Part shown: one piece after another, positions 25,094-36,300 of the stretch
How the letters are laid out: each line of letters opens with the position of its first letter
Numbering within the stretch: the first letter of the stretch is position 1
Assembly: GCA_023079485.1 (NCBI GenBank)
Contig: CM041090.1
Span: 31,584,874 to 31,648,873, forward strand
Direction: 5' to 3'
Origin: Archilochus colubris
Lineage: Eukaryota; Chordata; Aves; Apodiformes; Trochilidae
Length of the DNA stretch: 64,000 bases
Made by a program: the position numbers and the translations under genes
The notes under the pieces: model-generated
What the model saw: the letters and a program-made list of their open reading frames with translations, nothing else
The model's database searches: none
Told to the model about the DNA's origin: nothing

Positions 25094-27369
25094 GTAAGAT
25101 ATTTATTTTTGCTTTTACTTCCTTTAGCTGCAAAGTTTGAAGTTCATTATTACTGTTTTCAGGTGTTGTAGATTCTTCCTTAAGTGAAAAAACATCAGTG
25201 CATAAGGAAGAAGATGCGTGGCCTGGTTGATTGTGGCACTTGAGTATTCATCTAGGATAAATCTTTGCTAAAGACTAGATCAGATCCTAGAAAAAGAATG
25301 TTTTCTTTCACATCAACTTTAGTCTAGCAAAGCAGTCTAGAAACAATTCCTAATTCAATATGTTTAGCAAGCATTGCAGACCATGAGGTCAGGCTTCATT
25401 ATGATCTTAGTGTTTTATTGATAGACACATGGATATGGCTGAAGAAATACAACTATTTTTCTGTTAGTAAAAAACTATAGAGGTTTTCTTTCAGTAAAGA
25501 AAACCAGTCATAATAAATTATACGTTATCCTACTGAATGATACCAAGAAGCAACTTAGTGTGTTAGATGCAAAGTTTTATAGACCTGAAGAATGTTTGTG
25601 GCCATTGGATCTTGCCTTTCTTCCTGTTTATAACAGTGTGTAGGATATTATTTTTCACTGCAGACCTTGACTTGGTTGCTTTCAATTTATTTATTGATGA
25701 AACTGTATAGCTTAAAATCACATTTTAGATCAAATCAGTTAAAACCCGTAATAAACTACAAATAGACAAGATTATACTGCATGTCATATGTAGTACTGTA
25801 CATATTATGTTACCAATATCTTTTTTCCTGTTAGTGATAACCTCTTTTGTCACTAGTGAGGACAATATTAGTACAAAAATTGCAAAACAGTTGCACAGGG
25901 AGGAGGAAAATGACTGATGTTCTTTTGCTTTCCTTCTCCACTGCCCATGAACATACAACTTCCTGAATGTTGAAAGAACCAATTTGCTTCCTTGTTATTT
26001 CAAGACTTCTCTCCACTACTTTTGGCCCTGAAAGTTCTTTGGGTTCCCTACTGCCTTGCTCTGCCTTCCAGAGTCATATGGTCCAATAGATTCATTTGTC
26101 ACCATTGTTGTGGTGTTTGATATAGCATATTTCCTTCAGTAAGCTTCCCTTATTTTCTCTAGCACTTTCTCTATTTTCTCTAGCAGTTTTTCTGACAGAG
26201 GAGAGGTTTAATTGCATGTTCTGCTAATCTGAGAGTGTTTGGCACACTTCTGGATTTTAAGTTGTTCTTTAATTATCCACAGATCAAAAGTCTGGATAAC
26301 AACAATTGTTAACATTTGTTTTCCTACATAATAGTAAGTATATTTAAATTCACAGAACAAACACATCTTTGCAAGGTCAACTTTTTATACTTGGATCTTG
26401 GTAACTTTCCTACTACTTGTCCTCCATCTGCAATATACAGGTTTTCAATCTTTGAATGTCTTGCTCCTTTTTCATGTGAACTGTAGAAAAGCAAAACACA
26501 AAAAACCGAAAACCCAACAAAAATACTGTCATGTTACAGATACTGGCATGATAAATGACCTGAATTTCACCCCAGTATTTTTGTTGTAACAACATTTATA
26601 ACTTGGGAGGGTTGTACCTGGCTAGATTTTTTTCCTTTTGTTCAAATTCAGTATATTTGTGGCTGCAACTTGTAACCATGGTGCAGCTCATCCAGTAGCA
26701 AGGTGAAGCATAAGAAAGAGTAGAGCCTGGCAACTTGAGAGTTAGGTGAGGTTTACCTTCTTCAGCTGTTGAGGTATTAATAGAGCATCTCCTACCCCAT
26801 ATCACAATGCTTGTGAGAAAAAGGATTTGGGGAGGCTGCGTATGGGTCTGTCTGACTTGGCTAAATTGGCTGACATAACAAAAATCTATCAGGAAGGGAC
26901 TGAATCATTCAGAAACGGTGAGGCTATTGTCTAGCTTGATTTAATAGTTTGGAGTCCCACAGATTTCAGGCAACTGGCGTAAGATTAGGTTGAAAATTGG
27001 CTTTTACTCTCTTCTTAGGCTTGCTGAGTAACCTCCTATGTCTGCTACTGATGATTTCTTTAAGTTCCAGATGGATGAATTTCTGGAAAGAAAGTTTTGG
27101 TCAATATTTCAAGTAAAACATTGTGTAGTCCTTTCTGTTTTAATGTTACTGTCTGTTAGGGAGACACTGTTTGCTTATTCCAAGTGTTTGTTTCTGTGCT
27201 ATAGTTCAACATTGTTGATCCTGCTGAGGGAACACAAGGTACTTGACTGGAACAGCCCCTCCTGACAGTTGAAGTGGTTGGTGGCCTTTCCCTTTCCTGA
27301 TCTAATGAGCTAATGCCTAACAGGGTTTCTTTCAGTCACGTACCCCTTAAGTGGATGAATACCCTTTAG

Positions 27370-28085
27370 GAAGATGAATTAGTGGAGCCAGTACCTGAAA
27401 TAACCTCTCCTCCAGCCATGAGAGGTCTTTTTCATGGGTCATAACACATGATCCTGCTACCTGCACAGCTATTTATTTGGAGCATTAATGCTCTTTGTGG
27501 GCCAGTTGTACGGTCTGAAAGTAAAAAACTATAACCAGCTTTTTGCTAAACTTCTGCATCTTGGAGCCAACTATGCTTCTGACTCGGGGATGAATAGTGC
27601 TGTTGGCAGACCTGGTACTTGATTCTGATGTGACTCTGCAGGAGCTTGAGACTTGTCTTACGCAGTTGTGCAGCTTTGATGTTGATGAGCACTGCTTAAG
27701 TCAAATACACATGCAGAATATGAACGCTCCAAGTGTGGTACCAGCTGTTTGGCTCTAACAGCAGGATTGTTCTCACTACCTTCAGTATCTTCAAGTGAGG
27801 TACTCGCTGAAGACAGGAGTTCAATCACATTCCTTTCTTTGCTTCAACAACCTGATACACTGTAAGCCAGAACAAGGCACTGCCCTTCCTGCTGGTGCAT
27901 GGAAGGCCGATGAGGAACAAGTTTCTTCAGGCAAAAGCCAGAAACCCTACCCTCTTGCAAACAGATCTAATGCAAAGAAGCAGATGAGGAAAACACAAGA
28001 ACCAGTCAAAATTTTTAAAAAATTTATTCCCTCAGTTTCATATACAATAACTACTGTACAAAGGTGTAAATGGTCTTTGCTGTGA
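27370..28085 (+). pseudogene. 3' block of the unidentified gene, frame-broken
   Basis: Three protein-like stretches follow one another on one strand in different frames. EDELVEPVPEITSPPAMRG runs from 27370 to a stop at 27442. LFGALMLFVGQLYGLKVKNY then NQLFAKLLHLGANYASD are open at 27452-27619. LVLDSDVTLQELETCLTQLC and FDVDEHCLSQIHMQ are open from 27594, stop at TAA 27756, and the same frame is open again (QQDCSHYLQYLQ...) to TGA 28083-28085. Frame changes near 27442 and 27594-27619 plus the TAA argue for a decayed coding region or an assembly indel. Its end overlaps the predicted 3' end of SLC25A29 on the other strand. Confidence 0.45.
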
Positions 28086-29603
28086 GGTGTTGTGCATATG
28101 CAGCTTTGTAGACAGATTTAACATTCAATTTGAATCTCAGTGCAAGTAGGCACTAAAACATCCAACATACCTCCAAGGTATAAAAAGACATACCAGTTTT
28201 ACAGGTTTCTCCAGCATATTTTGTTACAGTGCAAACTGCTATGAAATAATTTTTTTAGAAAATTCATATAAATTAAGCACATATTGCACTTGTCCCATCT
28301 GAAAGTGTAACAAGTTGTACTTAATGAAATAGTTTGATATATTTTAGAATATTTATTTATATTTCCTCACACACACAGACTACTTCTTCATGGCTATTTG
28401 TGCCAAATATGTGTAGTTCTTATTTTGTATCTTAAATAGCTATTTATAGCTCTTCGACTAATGCAGTTCCTCTTGCACTAAATTAATGTAACAAGAAAAT
28501 TCTCCAAAAACCTTTTCATTCTTCTTCCAATAGCACTGTAACTTAAATACATAAAATCAGTACTGTGTAAATTCATAATGCAAGCGTATTGTACACCAAC
28601 CATTTCACCACCTCTATGGGCTGAACCAGGTATGAAACCTCCAGTTTTGAATATGTATGTGTTCCTACAGTACTTCAAGCTGCTAAGCTAACATTGCACC
28701 CACAAACATTTTGTGCAATACCACAGGTAGGACTTTGACTTTGGTACATCACTGGCTGCTATGGGGCATGCTGGGAAAAGGGCACAAAAAAGTTGCATTA
28801 ACTTCAGAGATCAGTCTACCTGAGCTGAACCTAGTCAATACAATCTGCACCCATCAAACAAGAAGTGAAGGCAAGTAACATCAATCTTACTAGCTTTGAG
28901 TTTTCCTAAGCCTTTACAAGTCTTGAAATTTAAAGGAACAAGTCTATAAGTGTAGATGCTAGGTTTGTTTGTGCTTAAGATACTTATTCAAAGCTGAAAG
29001 GTAAGGGTAAGGGAGTAACTTAAGAATTTCTTTTTTCTTTTTATCAAGCTATTATGAACAAAGATGCTACTAAAACCACTGACATATAAAAGCAGAGGAA
29101 AATTAAAACACATGGCAAGCTGAATGCTAGTCCATGTCTTGAACAGTTCAGGGTTACCTGCAAAATGTCTCCAACATTCAATATCCTTCCACTAGTTCAC
29201 CATAGAGGACTATACTTACTCCTTCTACATACAAAAAGACCTTTTCTTTCCTGAAAACATGCCATGTTCAACTCAGCTCAGTCATTCAGAACACGGGTGG
29301 AAGAAAACCTGATTTCTGGTGCTTCGATATCCTCCAGATCCTCTTCTGGACCCACAATATTAACTGTACAGTACTTTCTAAAGGCAGGTCCCCATCATCT
29401 TACTTGGATGCTACTAGATATGAAGTCCTTAATAAGGCAATATGCTGTTTATACAAGTAATGAAATGGAATCCTAATTTGACACATTTAGGAATTCTTTA
29501 TACAGATAGCATAATTTTACATCACTTGTGCGGGTCAAGTTGTTTTACATTTTAAAAAACCCAACCAGCCAGGTGTTGGATCAGGAGACCAAACAGGTAA
29601 GGT
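28000..29603 (-). other. SLC25A29: SLC25A29 3' UTR (inferred)
   Basis: AT-rich non-coding stretch downstream of the SLC25A29 stop, with AATAAA signals (- strand) at its far end. The extent is inferred from those signals only. Confidence 0.5.
28023..28028 (-). terminator. SLC25A29: candidate SLC25A29 polyadenylation signal
   Basis: TTTATT on the + strand reads AATAAA on the - strand, 1.6 kb after the SLC25A29 stop. A second is at 28352-28357. It defines a plausible 3' UTR of about 28.0-29.6 kb. Confidence 0.45.
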
Positions 29604-30347
29604 TCACAAACTGGAAGGCTGCTGGATTACTGGACCTGGTTCACAATCACGAAGGTTGTCGTCTGACTTCATATACATTAGGAACACAGTGACAGTAGCA
29701 AAGGTAGCTGCATTGACAGGAAAAGCACGGAGAAGTGTAGAAGTAAGACCTCTGGTGAACACCCTCCAGCCTTCTTCATGGTAACTCTTTCTTATGCAGT
29801 CTAAAATGCCATTGTACTGTGTAACGCCTCCGACTCCATCGGCCTGGAGCCGGGATTTGATCACATCTGCAGGATAGGTTGAGATCCAGGACACGATTCC
29901 TGACATCCCCCCAGAAAACAGCAGTTTGGGAATAACATAACTGTCTTCGGCTTCACAGCCTAAATACCTGGTCATGCAGTCATAGGTCAGGAAGTAAAAG
30001 CCAAAGCTTGGAGTCTCTCTTATGAACGTAGAGACCATGCCCCTGTTGACACCCCTCAGCCCTTCCTTTTGATAGATTTTGATCAAACAATCCAGAGAAT
30101 TTTTGTAGTTCTTTGTTTTTTGTTTGTATTCACCTGTTCCTTGAAGCTGCATTCTCGTCTTTGCCAACTCCATGGGACAGCAGATGACACACTGGATAGC
30201 CCCTGCCGCCGACCCTGCAAGGAACTGGTTTAAAGGAGTGTCTTTTCCGAGAGCTCGAAGTGTGTTTCCTTGTACACCAAACACAAGTGCATTAATGAAG
30301 GTAAGTCCCATCATTGGTGACCCAATACCTTTATAGAGTCCAAAAGC
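29604..30347 (-). CDS. SLC25A29: SLC25A29 coding exon 4 (terminal)
   Basis: 744 nt, phase 0, entered after TTCCACTAG. Begins AFGLYKGIGSP, contains solcar repeats 2 and 3, and ends VIQQPSSL plus stop. Relative to human the loop after PMELAKTR carries a two-residue-longer Lys/Gln-rich stretch (EYKQKTKNY). Confidence 0.96.
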   Translation of the reverse strand, partial: AFGLYKGIGSPMMGLTFINALVFGVQGNTLRALGKDTPLNQFLAGSAAGAIQCVICCPMELAKTRMQLQGTGEYKQKTKNYKNSLDCLIKIYQKEGLRGVNRGMVSTFIRETPSFGFYFLTYDCMTRYLGCEAEDSYVIPKLLFSGGMSGIVSWISTYPADVIKSRLQADGVGGVTQYNGILDCIRKSYHEEGWRVFTRGLTSTLLRAFPVNAATFATVTVFLMYMKSDDNLRDCEPGPVIQQPSSL

Positions 30348-33300
30348 CTAGTGGAAAGAAGGAAAAACCCTTTTTAACAGTGGTGGTAATAACCTCCTGA
30401 AACTGCAGAACACGGTCTTTCTGGCTCTCCCTTCTACCTTAAAGAACAGCAGCCAGAAGGTCAGTAACATCTTGCTTTGTAATAATAATTTCATTGCTTT
30501 GCTGAGTACATTAAAAAAATAATCTTAGATCATCCAAAGAAAAGTGTTCTGGTAAATCTTATACTTAAGTAGATAAAAGCCTAAAAACCTCCCTTTGAGG
30601 TATGATTGTAAAGCTATAGCAGAAAAAAAACCCCAAAACTAAAACCAAACAGAATGATGCTTTTTTTTTTTCTCTCTCTCTTCCCCCCCCTCATTGCTCA
30701 CTCAGACTGCTTGGATTCTCAGAAAATTAGGTATCCAAGTAAATCATCTTACTATAAAAGATAACTTCAAAATATCAACTTCCAACTTCATGATCTTCAC
30801 AAAGTTTATGGAAAGCTTCTGGCTCCAATATCTGCCCTGTGCTCAGGAGGGTCTCAGAGCATGCTTTTCTTTGAATCTTCAATTTTGATAGGATTTTTTA
30901 AATAGCTTTCCCACCCTTCCAATTCAAAATATATAAAGATGCAAAACGTGAAGATACAGAATATTCAAAGCAATATTTTTGTACTTACAGATTCTTGCTT
31001 TATGATGGACTGAAAGCAATGGAAGGTCCCACGGTAGAGAGGTTTCTCTACATTTTGAACTTGTAGGCGAACCTATAAAAAGTTGCATAAGATACTAATT
31101 TGTATGTCAAGATCAGCCTAATTGGTAAACTAGTGTCTTGTGCAGATGGAGATTTTTCTATAGCAATGTATAGGCAAGAGCACAGGCTGGACACTGGAAT
31201 GCCTGCCATATGTGGCAAAATAATTTAAAATATTCTGTGTTTTCAATTAATTTTGGGGGGCAAAAATATGAAGAGAGGAAGATGAACTTCTTGTGAATGT
31301 CAGAAAAACACTATGTGAAAGTACAAGAGGGTACATTTATCTAGATTTCAAGTTGAAGTTTTTAATTACTGGCTACAGTAAGTACTTTCTTTAGCTGCCA
31401 AGAATACTTCTGTTCACGCTAAGGACTATCTATGCAAATCTAATACAGTTTTATAAAAATTTATTTACAAGTCAAGGATGAAAAAAGGGTAACTGTAAAA
31501 GCATGGAAACTTTCAACACTTCCCCTTCCCCAGTGATTCTGACAACCAGACTTGGGACTGTTCACTGAGATCTGATTTTTTCCAGAGGGTTGCTGCTAAG
31601 AGACTCTTAGTATGTCTTATTTTGCATAAGTAAAGAATAAAAAGCCACTTGTCCTGTTAAATTTGTTTGTATGGGTTTTTTCATTGATTTTTTGTTTTTA
31701 AACTTGCTAAATGCAAGCAATTTGTGAGGATATGGCTGTTTCAAACCTTTTATGTGAGTAAATCAGTTAACGTTTCCAAAACTGAAACTTGTATCTGCTG
31801 GGCAGATAGAAGCTATTGTAAATGCTGAAATTAGGAGACAGGCCAATTGCCCAGATGCTTTTCTTATCGTTTAATGGGAAAATGTATTTCAGTATTTCCT
31901 GCTATTTTTTCCTCAATACATTTCAAACTAACCAAAAAAAGCCTCAAAGCTACCTAGTTCATGCCAAATCCTGCACAGCAATAACCTCAATAAATTTCAT
32001 TGGGCTGGGGAAGCTAAAAATCTGTCTTTGATCTCCAGCATGGAGGGCTGCAATGTTCCTCAGAAAGGATGCTTATCAATCATTTCATGCTGCTGCTGCA
32101 ACTCTAGGGCAAAAAAACTGCTTAACTCTGAACAAAAGGGAAAGTTGCCAAGTCTATACGAGATATTCCTGACTGTAAAATCTTTTTATCCCAGATTTCC
32201 CTAAGGCAACAAAAACATCACCATCACAATAAAAGACCCATGAGGTGGTTTGTCAAAATTCTATTTTCAGATTAGGCAAAAAAAATTATAGTTTCAGTAG
32301 TTTTTGTATTTATTTCTACAACATGTAATTTTATATTTTATAAATCAAAACTTTTGTTTTCCGTATCTTTTTAGGGTAAGCTATCCAGGCTGTGAGGCTG
32401 AGATCATCTCGGGTCTTCCAAGATGGAGCAGGGATTTAAAACATGAGTTAAAAGTAGGGTTATAGTAGGATTCAAAGCAAATTAATCCTTTGTTACTCAA
32501 AGGGAGGTTTGGGAAGCGGGCAAACTGTTAAAACTGCTCAAGAAGTAGACAGACAAGCAAGTCATAAATCTTAGCAAGCTGTCAGAATTACATAAAATTA
32601 AGGTTTTACTCCATTTATAAGTTACTGTTATTATTTCAAACCCCGTCTGTGAAATCAGGGGGCTTTCAGATGTATCGGCTTTGGGAGAATTGCAACTTAG
32701 GAGCCTTCTCACTTTTAACTTTTCTATATGCTTGTTTTTATTGGTTTAGATTTATTCGTATTCTGTGTATAGGTCAAATTTCCTAGTGGCATACAGTTCC
32801 CACTATTTTTGTCAAAGTAATTAGTGAAATATTAATCAATTAAGTCTTGTTTTAGGATACCATTCATACACTACTGACACTCCAGGTCTAAGACTTGAAA
32901 AGCAGCTCTTTCATTTGAGCACAGCAGTGACCATACAGGGGTACCTGCATTGGCAAACTGCCAGGTAAGGCAATGAATGCATGTTGAACTTTATTTCTTG
33001 ATTTATTTCTTAATGCTGTTTTCAAGAAGTGATTTTGTGTGTGAAACTACAGGAAGGATGGATCATGTGTAAAATTCAACTCTGTAGTCTATTAACTGCC
33101 CAATATTCTTGCTTTATTCTTATTTGAAACCAGTTTACTGAGGTTTCAGGTTCAATACTAACATACTGATTTCCCATCACTGAAGAATTGCATAAAGGTA
33201 CACAAGGCTAAGCAAAAAAAAACCCCAACCTACCACACCCCAAAACCAGTCCAAACTGTCAATGTGCAAAATAACCAATTTAGATGTGTTTGAGCAATGA

Positions 33301-36300
33301 AAATGTTCTCCAAAGATATGTAGTGGATGAGATCTCAAAAACAGTGTTCCTGAGACTCTGCTTTAGAGCTTCTCTCTGTGGAAGTGTGTACAGCCAGAAA
33401 TGCATATCAGAAAGAAGGGTCAGAATAAGACTTTACATTTAAAAATTGAAAAAAAAAAAAGAAAAAAAAAAAAAAGGGAAAAAAAACAAACAAGAGGGCT
33501 CTTTAAACCCCACTCCCTCCACGCCATAGCTGTAGAAGAGGGACATAGCAGTTTAAAACTAAAAAGGAAAAAAGCTTCATAAGTCTTTTAGATCTTTATT
33601 TGAACTAATACATTTGGGAATAAATTAAGACTTGAGAGAAACAGAAGTGTTCACCTGGGCTATACTTACTAGGTAACTCTCCCGTGATGAGGCTTATCTG
33701 TCATCTACAACAAAGTAACACTTTTGCTGTTAATGAAGACAGCCCCTAGCTCAGAAAGTAAAGGCAGTTAAAAGCAAAAAAGCAATTTTATACATTACAT
33801 CAACAAACCAGGGGTAAGGAGTTTGCCAGTTCTGAGATCAACTCAGCTGTGGGTTTCACAGGATGACTTCACCATCTTAATCTCCCCCTGTGTGTCCAAC
33901 CATCCCCCTCCCCGCTTTGTGAAACCTGATCACAGGCCAAAAAAAAAGAACTTAAAGCTAAGACAGAAGTGAAATTCTAGCTTATCTAAGCAGCTTTCCC
34001 ATTGTTCAGTTAAATTAAAAATTGACAGTCTAAGGTGGCTACCAGCTAGCTTTTTAAACATTGCAAAATTAGAAAAAGGTTTAATTCTTAACACATATAC
34101 AACAAGTTATGCAATGCCTTTTTTTTTTTAAAGACAGGTTATAGTGTTAGTTTTCCCACATGCAGTGGTGACTAATAACTAAAACATCAGTATTTTCTCT
34201 AGCAAAAAAATAGGTAAAAGCTTATACCACCTTCTAATGCATTAGAAAATACTGTGTGCCATACTGGATTTCATAAAACATTTAAAGCCATCCAGAAACA
34301 AACTATTTATTCTATTGTAAAGCAAGATCCTTTTCTAAAGCAAACATCTATTTCAGATTAATAGGTTTGCTTGACCTAGCATGGGAGCCCTGATTTTGCA
34401 GACACTTTAAGGTTTAGTTTCATGCACTACAATATGATCCACTTCAAAACAAAAACAAAAAAACAAACCCCAAACATTCTTAAATTTAGTCTGGGCGTAG
34501 CATTTTAGCTGGTTTTTTGGCTTCAGTGAAATGGCCCATCACTTTAAATTAAGCATGTAGAACTTGGCAGGATGAGGGGAGAGAAAAAGACAGCTGGGCC
34601 TGTACCACTGTAAAAAAAAAAAAGAAATGTACAAGTCTGGATAATTCCCGAAAATTGATGCTAGAATTCAGCCCAATTACTTAACAGTCAAATTCACCAC
34701 ACTGTGAGAAACACACAGTTTTTACAATTCAAGCAGCTTGCACTTGACTGGTCAGGGACTTATATCTGCTATCTTGGAAAATCTGTGTTAACCATGTGCT
34801 AGAATACAGAATATGGTGGTGACCTCAGTAACACTATCTCAGCTTTTTGCATATCTAAATTCAGCAAGGCAGAGGTATTCCAAATATAGCTCTAGTGGGT
34901 GGCATGCTATCTGCTGCAGTCAAGTGATCTGGCATATTTATTTAACAGGGAATATACTGGCATCCCCTCTTCTTCCATTGCAAGACTTTGAATGAGGCTG
35001 ACAAGAGGAGACTGAAGTTGTCAAACCATTCTGAAAAATGGGCTTGAAGCCCTGGGAGTCAGGACTTAAGGACCCTCCAGGAGATTTCAAATCTTATGCT
35101 TGACTAAGTCGTAGCTACCCTTAGTATGCATAATACATACAGCTGAGTGACTATCAGGAAGTCAATTTTAACCTTGAAAGTTATAAAAATGTATTATGAT
35201 AACTAAAGGGAAGAAAAAGTCCCCAGGCAAGTTTCAGTTGGTGGATTTTTATCCAGGTATATCCGTTGGCTAGCAAATTTTAATGACTTGAGGAGTAGGT
35301 AGCAGAGCTTGAGAGAGAAACAAAACAAATTTTCATCCCAGTCACAAAGTATGTTTGAGTTACATACAAACATACTCCTCCCTGTTTTGCAGGGACAGGC
35401 AGTTTTATCAGTTAGTGATGAACAGCTGCAGGGAAGCAAGCTTAGAACAAAATTAAGTTAAATACAAGGTTGTCTTTTCAAATACAGTGTTTTTACTGCA
35501 CCGACAAACTTGCAGTTCAGGCCAACATTTGTCATGTTATTGGGCTGAATCATACATACAAAGAATTTTTTATCTTCTGAAGAGCTGGAGACTGCAAATC
35601 TATAAACAGTGGTTGGGAGGCTCAATCCAAGCTTTCCAGCACAGATTTATGCTCCTACAGTATCTGGGGATGTTTTTTCCTCCCACACTCCTGGGAAAAA
35701 CTTCGTTTTTTATTTGGAGCCAAAGGTATTTCATAATCAACCCACCTTAACAGTGTCAAATGGGTGTCCTACCAGCACTCCAGCAGCACCTGAAACAAAA
35801 ATACCTTGGTTATGATTCAATTTTCTTCCTGGGTCTGGGGCTACAGTACCACAAGCACCAGCCTAAGGTATAAGTGTGCAGCCTTAATTGTAGGCCAGGT
35901 AAAGAACATCCTATCAACAGAGAAGATGAGATCTATAGTTCAGCCCTTCAGGCCTGTACTAGGTGCCTTTATGCTACAGTTAAGCTTCAGAGCCTCAGGC
36001 AGAGGTTGAACTGACTGACTACAAAGCGTGCCATATGGGATGCTCAGCAGTGATTCCTGGCACCAGCCCAAGGCAAGTCCAGTGGTCAGAAATTGTGAAT
36101 TTCCTCTGAAGCAAAATATTTAATGTACCTGCCACTCTGAGGAGGCAGAGAAAAAAATGGAAGCTTCTCTAAAGGAAGAAAAAAAAAATGCCTGCTCTCT
36201 GCCTACAGCCTTCAGATTTGATGGTAGCACCTACAGAGGGACCATGCAACTTTTGCTTTATTCTCGTAAAGACCTTTTTAGCATTTACATGCAAGCCTAA

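Larger units (their letters stand above)
21819..28085 (+). pseudogene. unidentified multi-exon gene or unitary pseudogene
   Basis: Not recognised. Open segments that join in phase: 21819-21956 (ends PPVREHVQ|GTAAGT); 24992-25093 (after CTGTATAG; FTDREFHLDFPEHKM..., ends RKLR|GTAAGA); 26818-26917 (after TTGTGAG; KKDLGRLRMGLSDLAKLADI..., ends at G|GTGAGG); 27019-27112 (after TTCTTAG; ends AA|GTAAAA); 27205-27238 (after GCTATAG; STLLILLREHK|GTACTT); and 27370 onward (after CCTTTAG; EDELVEPVPEITSPP). Exit and entry phases agree at every junction (0, 0, 1, 2, 0). The 27.4-28.1 kb part then changes frame twice and meets a stop. The leucine-rich pieces loosely recall ARM/MIF4G-type helices, which I cannot test. 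It lies between YY1 and SLC25A29, converging on the latter. Selection of pieces by eye is a real risk. Confidence 0.38.

Noticed and set aside
27438..27468. A 31-nt GT...AG interval that would restore frame between two pieces of the unknown gene
   Set aside because: Far too short for a vertebrate spliceosomal intron; a frame-breaking indel is a simpler reading.
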